From NCBI GenBank assembly GCA_017549745.1, contig JAFYUA010000092.1:1-6351 (forward strand): 6,351 nucleotides of DNA, given 5' to 3'. The position numbers were made by a program, and so were the translations under genes. The stretch is from Clostridia bacterium (GTDB lineage Bacteria; Bacillota; Clostridia; UMGS1810). Under the pieces are notes generated by a model, which made no database searches, was not told the DNA's origin, and saw only the letters and a list, made by a program, of their open reading frames with translations. Below, one piece after another: positions 4,595 to 6,351 of this stretch. Numbering within the stretch: the stretch's first letter is position 1; each line of letters starts with the position of its first letter.

Positions 4595-6351
4595 TTAGTT
4601 CGCTATGAAACAATCATGCACATATGCGGCAATTTGTTCTGCAAGCTCAACATTACTGTCGGGTTTGCCGCCATTGGATATGAACACAATGATGAACTCG
4701 GCATCACCTGACTGCACATAGGCAATTTCGTTGTACTTGGTGGTTGTTTTGGCATTGTGATTGAGGAAGGTTGCCCCTGTAGGAATGATGCTGTTGCCCA
4801 TGCCGGCGCTTCCGTATTTGTCACTTATGCGGAAGTTGGTGCTAAGGAAAGCTTTTCCGGGGAACACATCGTCTTTGATTATTTCATAAAGCATCTGTCC
4901 TGCATCGCGTGCAGAAATTTTGTTTTCTACATTGTCGGGCGGATTATTGGCAAGATTGCGCAGCACGCTGGTGCCTGTCATGCCATTGGCTCTCATGGTG
5001 TCGGCGATTTCATCTGTGCCAAAGTAGTTCATGAGAGTGTTGATGCAGTTGTTGTCACTATAAGCAAGCATGGCGGATACAACCTGAGAGATCGGCATTT
5101 GCTTTCCGTCGGAGTCTTCTTTGTAGATGCCTCTGCCGTTTTTGTAGGTGTGTTCAAAGGTGATGTGGCTATCTTCAGATATGAAGCCGTCGTCTACCTG
5201 CTTGCCAAAGGTGTAGAGAAGAGGGATTGACACAAGTGCCGAAGAACCGAGCACATCATTGGAATTTGAAAATTCATATTCCTTGCCCTCAGCAACATCT
5301 ATTACATACATACCATATTGCGAACCTGCCGAACCGCCTGCAAGCATAGACTCGATATATGCTACATCGATTTTGTCCACATCGGGAGCTGCTTCAACTG
5401 TGATTTTGATGCTATCGAGCTCGCTACCGTCGGCATCGGTGATGGTGACAACTGCTGTGCCCTCACCTATTGCAGTGATATATGCATCATCTACAGTCAC
5501 AACGCTCTCGTCTGATGATTCAAATATGAGCTCATCCTCGGAGATGTTTTTGGCAGTGAACTCAAGCTCTGCGGTTTCACCCTCGGATATTGTGAGAGAA
5601 GAACTGTCAAATTCGACAATAGGTGCAGCAGGGTTAACTGGTGCCTCGGTATTGCCACCGCCTGAAAACACAAACTGCCAAAGTAAAAATACAATGATGC
5701 TGATAACCAGAACTGCTGAAACTGCGGCTATTGCAATAATCATTGGTTTGTTCGAGTTTTGAGAATTGGTTTTGGCAGGAATGGGCGATGCTTTGAAATA
5801 CGAATTGGTGTTGTCATAATCATTCTTAGGTGAAGGAGCTACAGGCTCAGGACTACCAATGATTGCTCCTGACATCACCTGCTCCCCCATTGATTGAAGC
5901 GCTCCGCCCAATGCGGCAGCAAACTCTTCACAATTGACATAGGCTGATGCAGGACCTGAAAATGCACGAAGAATAACATCTGCCAAAGCTGCATTTGATT
6001 TGGCGGGAGGAATGATAGAAGAATATTCCATGCCTGACAAAAGAGCTGCTCTGTGATTAGGCATGAGGGGTGATGAAGAGTCAGCAGGAAAGCTGAAATT
6101 GTTGAACAGCTTGTACATTACGCATGCTACACCCACTGTGTCTGCTCGTTTGAGATAGTCAGCTTCCAAAGAATGGTCAGAGCCAAAATCTGCCACTGCC
6201 TGAGCAAGCACAAGACCAAAGACCTTGCATCTGCCTGATTCGTCTATGTAGACAAAATCTGAGTCGAGCTTAGTGTGATAAAGACCTGCACTGTGAGCAA
6301 TATCAATAGCTCCAAGTATTTGCATGCCAAACTGAACACCATCACGCACAG
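4595..6351 (-). CDS. Pseudokinase, membrane helix, Big_2, beta-lactamase-like protein (partial, 5' end outside window)
   Basis: The frame is open to the window end, so the kinase N-lobe and true start are missing; 584 residues are counted from 6349. Residues 1-155 are a Ser/Thr kinase C-lobe (AHSAGLYH catalytic-loop region, helix-F ADTVGV, ending EEFAAALGGAL). HRD reads HTK (25-27), the following Lys and Asn are D29 and F32, and no Asp occupies DFG (CKVFGLVLA, 41-49), so it should be a pseudokinase. A linker leads to a transmembrane helix (203-228), a Big_2 Ig-like domain (245-319), then a beta-lactamase-family domain (326-584). There SDN is kept (431-433), but the SxxK position reads ALVS or SALV (around 370-374) and KTG reads KTT (534-536). 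The outer domain therefore seems non-catalytic. It heads an operon with the PP2C-like gene. Orientation resembles PASTA kinases: kinase inside, sensor outside. Confidence 0.87.
   Translation of the reverse strand, partial: VRDGVQFGMQILGAIDIAHSAGLYHTKLDSDFVYIDESGRCKVFGLVLAQAVADFGSDHSLEADYLKRADTVGVACVMYKLFNNFSFPADSSSPLMPNHRAALLSGMEYSSIIPPAKSNAALADVILRAFSGPASAYVNCEEFAAALGGALQSMGEQVMSGAIIGSPEPVAPSPKNDYDNTNSYFKASPIPAKTNSQNSNKPMIIAIAAVSAVLVISIIVFLLWQFVFSGGGNTEAPVNPAAPIVEFDSSSLTISEGETAELEFTAKNISEDELIFESSDESVVTVDDAYITAIGEGTAVVTITDADGSELDSIKITVEAAPDVDKIDVAYIESMLAGGSAGSQYGMYVIDVAEGKEYEFSNSNDVLGSSALVSIPLLYTFGKQVDDGFISEDSHITFEHTYKNGRGIYKEDSDGKQMPISQVVSAMLAYSDNNCINTLMNYFGTDEIADTMRANGMTGTSVLRNLANNPPDNVENKISARDAGQMLYEIIKDDVFPGKAFLSTNFRISDKYGSAGMGNSIIPTGATFLNHNAKTTTKYNEIAYVQSGDAEFIIVFISNGGKPDSNVELAEQIAAYVHDCFIAN

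Noticed and set aside
4578..4613. Upstream TTG start for the PP2C-like gene, overlapping the preceding gene
   Set aside because: GGAGG lies 8 bases before the GTG at 4575-4577 and would fall inside the coding region if TTG were used. The TTG has no comparable site.
4757..5762. Plus-strand open frames of 157 and 167 residues
   Set aside because: They are antisense to the pseudokinase/beta-lactamase-like gene. The second reads as a Ser/Thr-rich mirror of the Big_2 region, and neither shows a start signal.
1..6351. CRISPR array or insertion sequence
   Set aside because: I found no regularly spaced repeats and no transposase or terminal inverted repeats in the window.

Overview
The window reads like a stretch of a low- to mid-GC Gram-positive chromosome, probably from the Clostridia/Firmicutes. 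The evidence is strong AGGAG/GGAGG ribosome-binding sites, near-consensus sigma-A promoters, a tRNA with encoded CCA, A/T-rich terminators, and membrane proteins built from Firmicutes-type kinase, phosphatase, Big_2 and beta-lactamase-family modules. No species can be named from the sequence alone.

Layout. Bases 1-429 hold no protein gene. They contain an intact tRNA-Pro(CGG) on the minus strand (138-214) followed by a hairpin terminator (94-136). Upstream of the tRNA are three hairpins (251-376) and an orphan 5' half of a second tRNA-Pro (369-407). A perfect TTGACA-17-TATAAT promoter lies directly upstream of the orphan, inside the end of the next gene. Bases 430-1155 (minus) encode a membrane-anchored TPM-domain protein. 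Bases 1156-1305 are a divergent promoter region with a small palindrome. Bases 1306-2901 (plus) encode a fusion of a nitrilase-family amidase and a glycerophosphodiester phosphodiesterase. A 17-bp bidirectional terminator (2904-2943) separates it from a convergent two-gene operon.

The operon (minus strand; 4595 to beyond 6351, then 2943-4577) is the most unusual part. The upstream gene, cut by the window end, has a kinase C-lobe without the HRD and DFG aspartates, a transmembrane helix, a Big_2 domain and a beta-lactamase-like domain without the SxxK nucleophile. The downstream gene has a PP2C-like domain whose metal-binding aspartates appear to be replaced, a transmembrane helix, a linker and a beta-lactamase-fold domain with intact SxxK, SDN and KTG motifs but no recognisable general-base Glu. 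They look like a matched pair of two-faced membrane proteins: a pseudokinase and a pseudophosphatase inside, and one dead and one apparently live penicillin-recognising fold outside. I infer an envelope-sensing or scaffolding system loosely analogous to the PASTA-kinase/PP2C pair, but built from apparently inactive enzymes. All domain calls are by eye from motifs; no searches were run.
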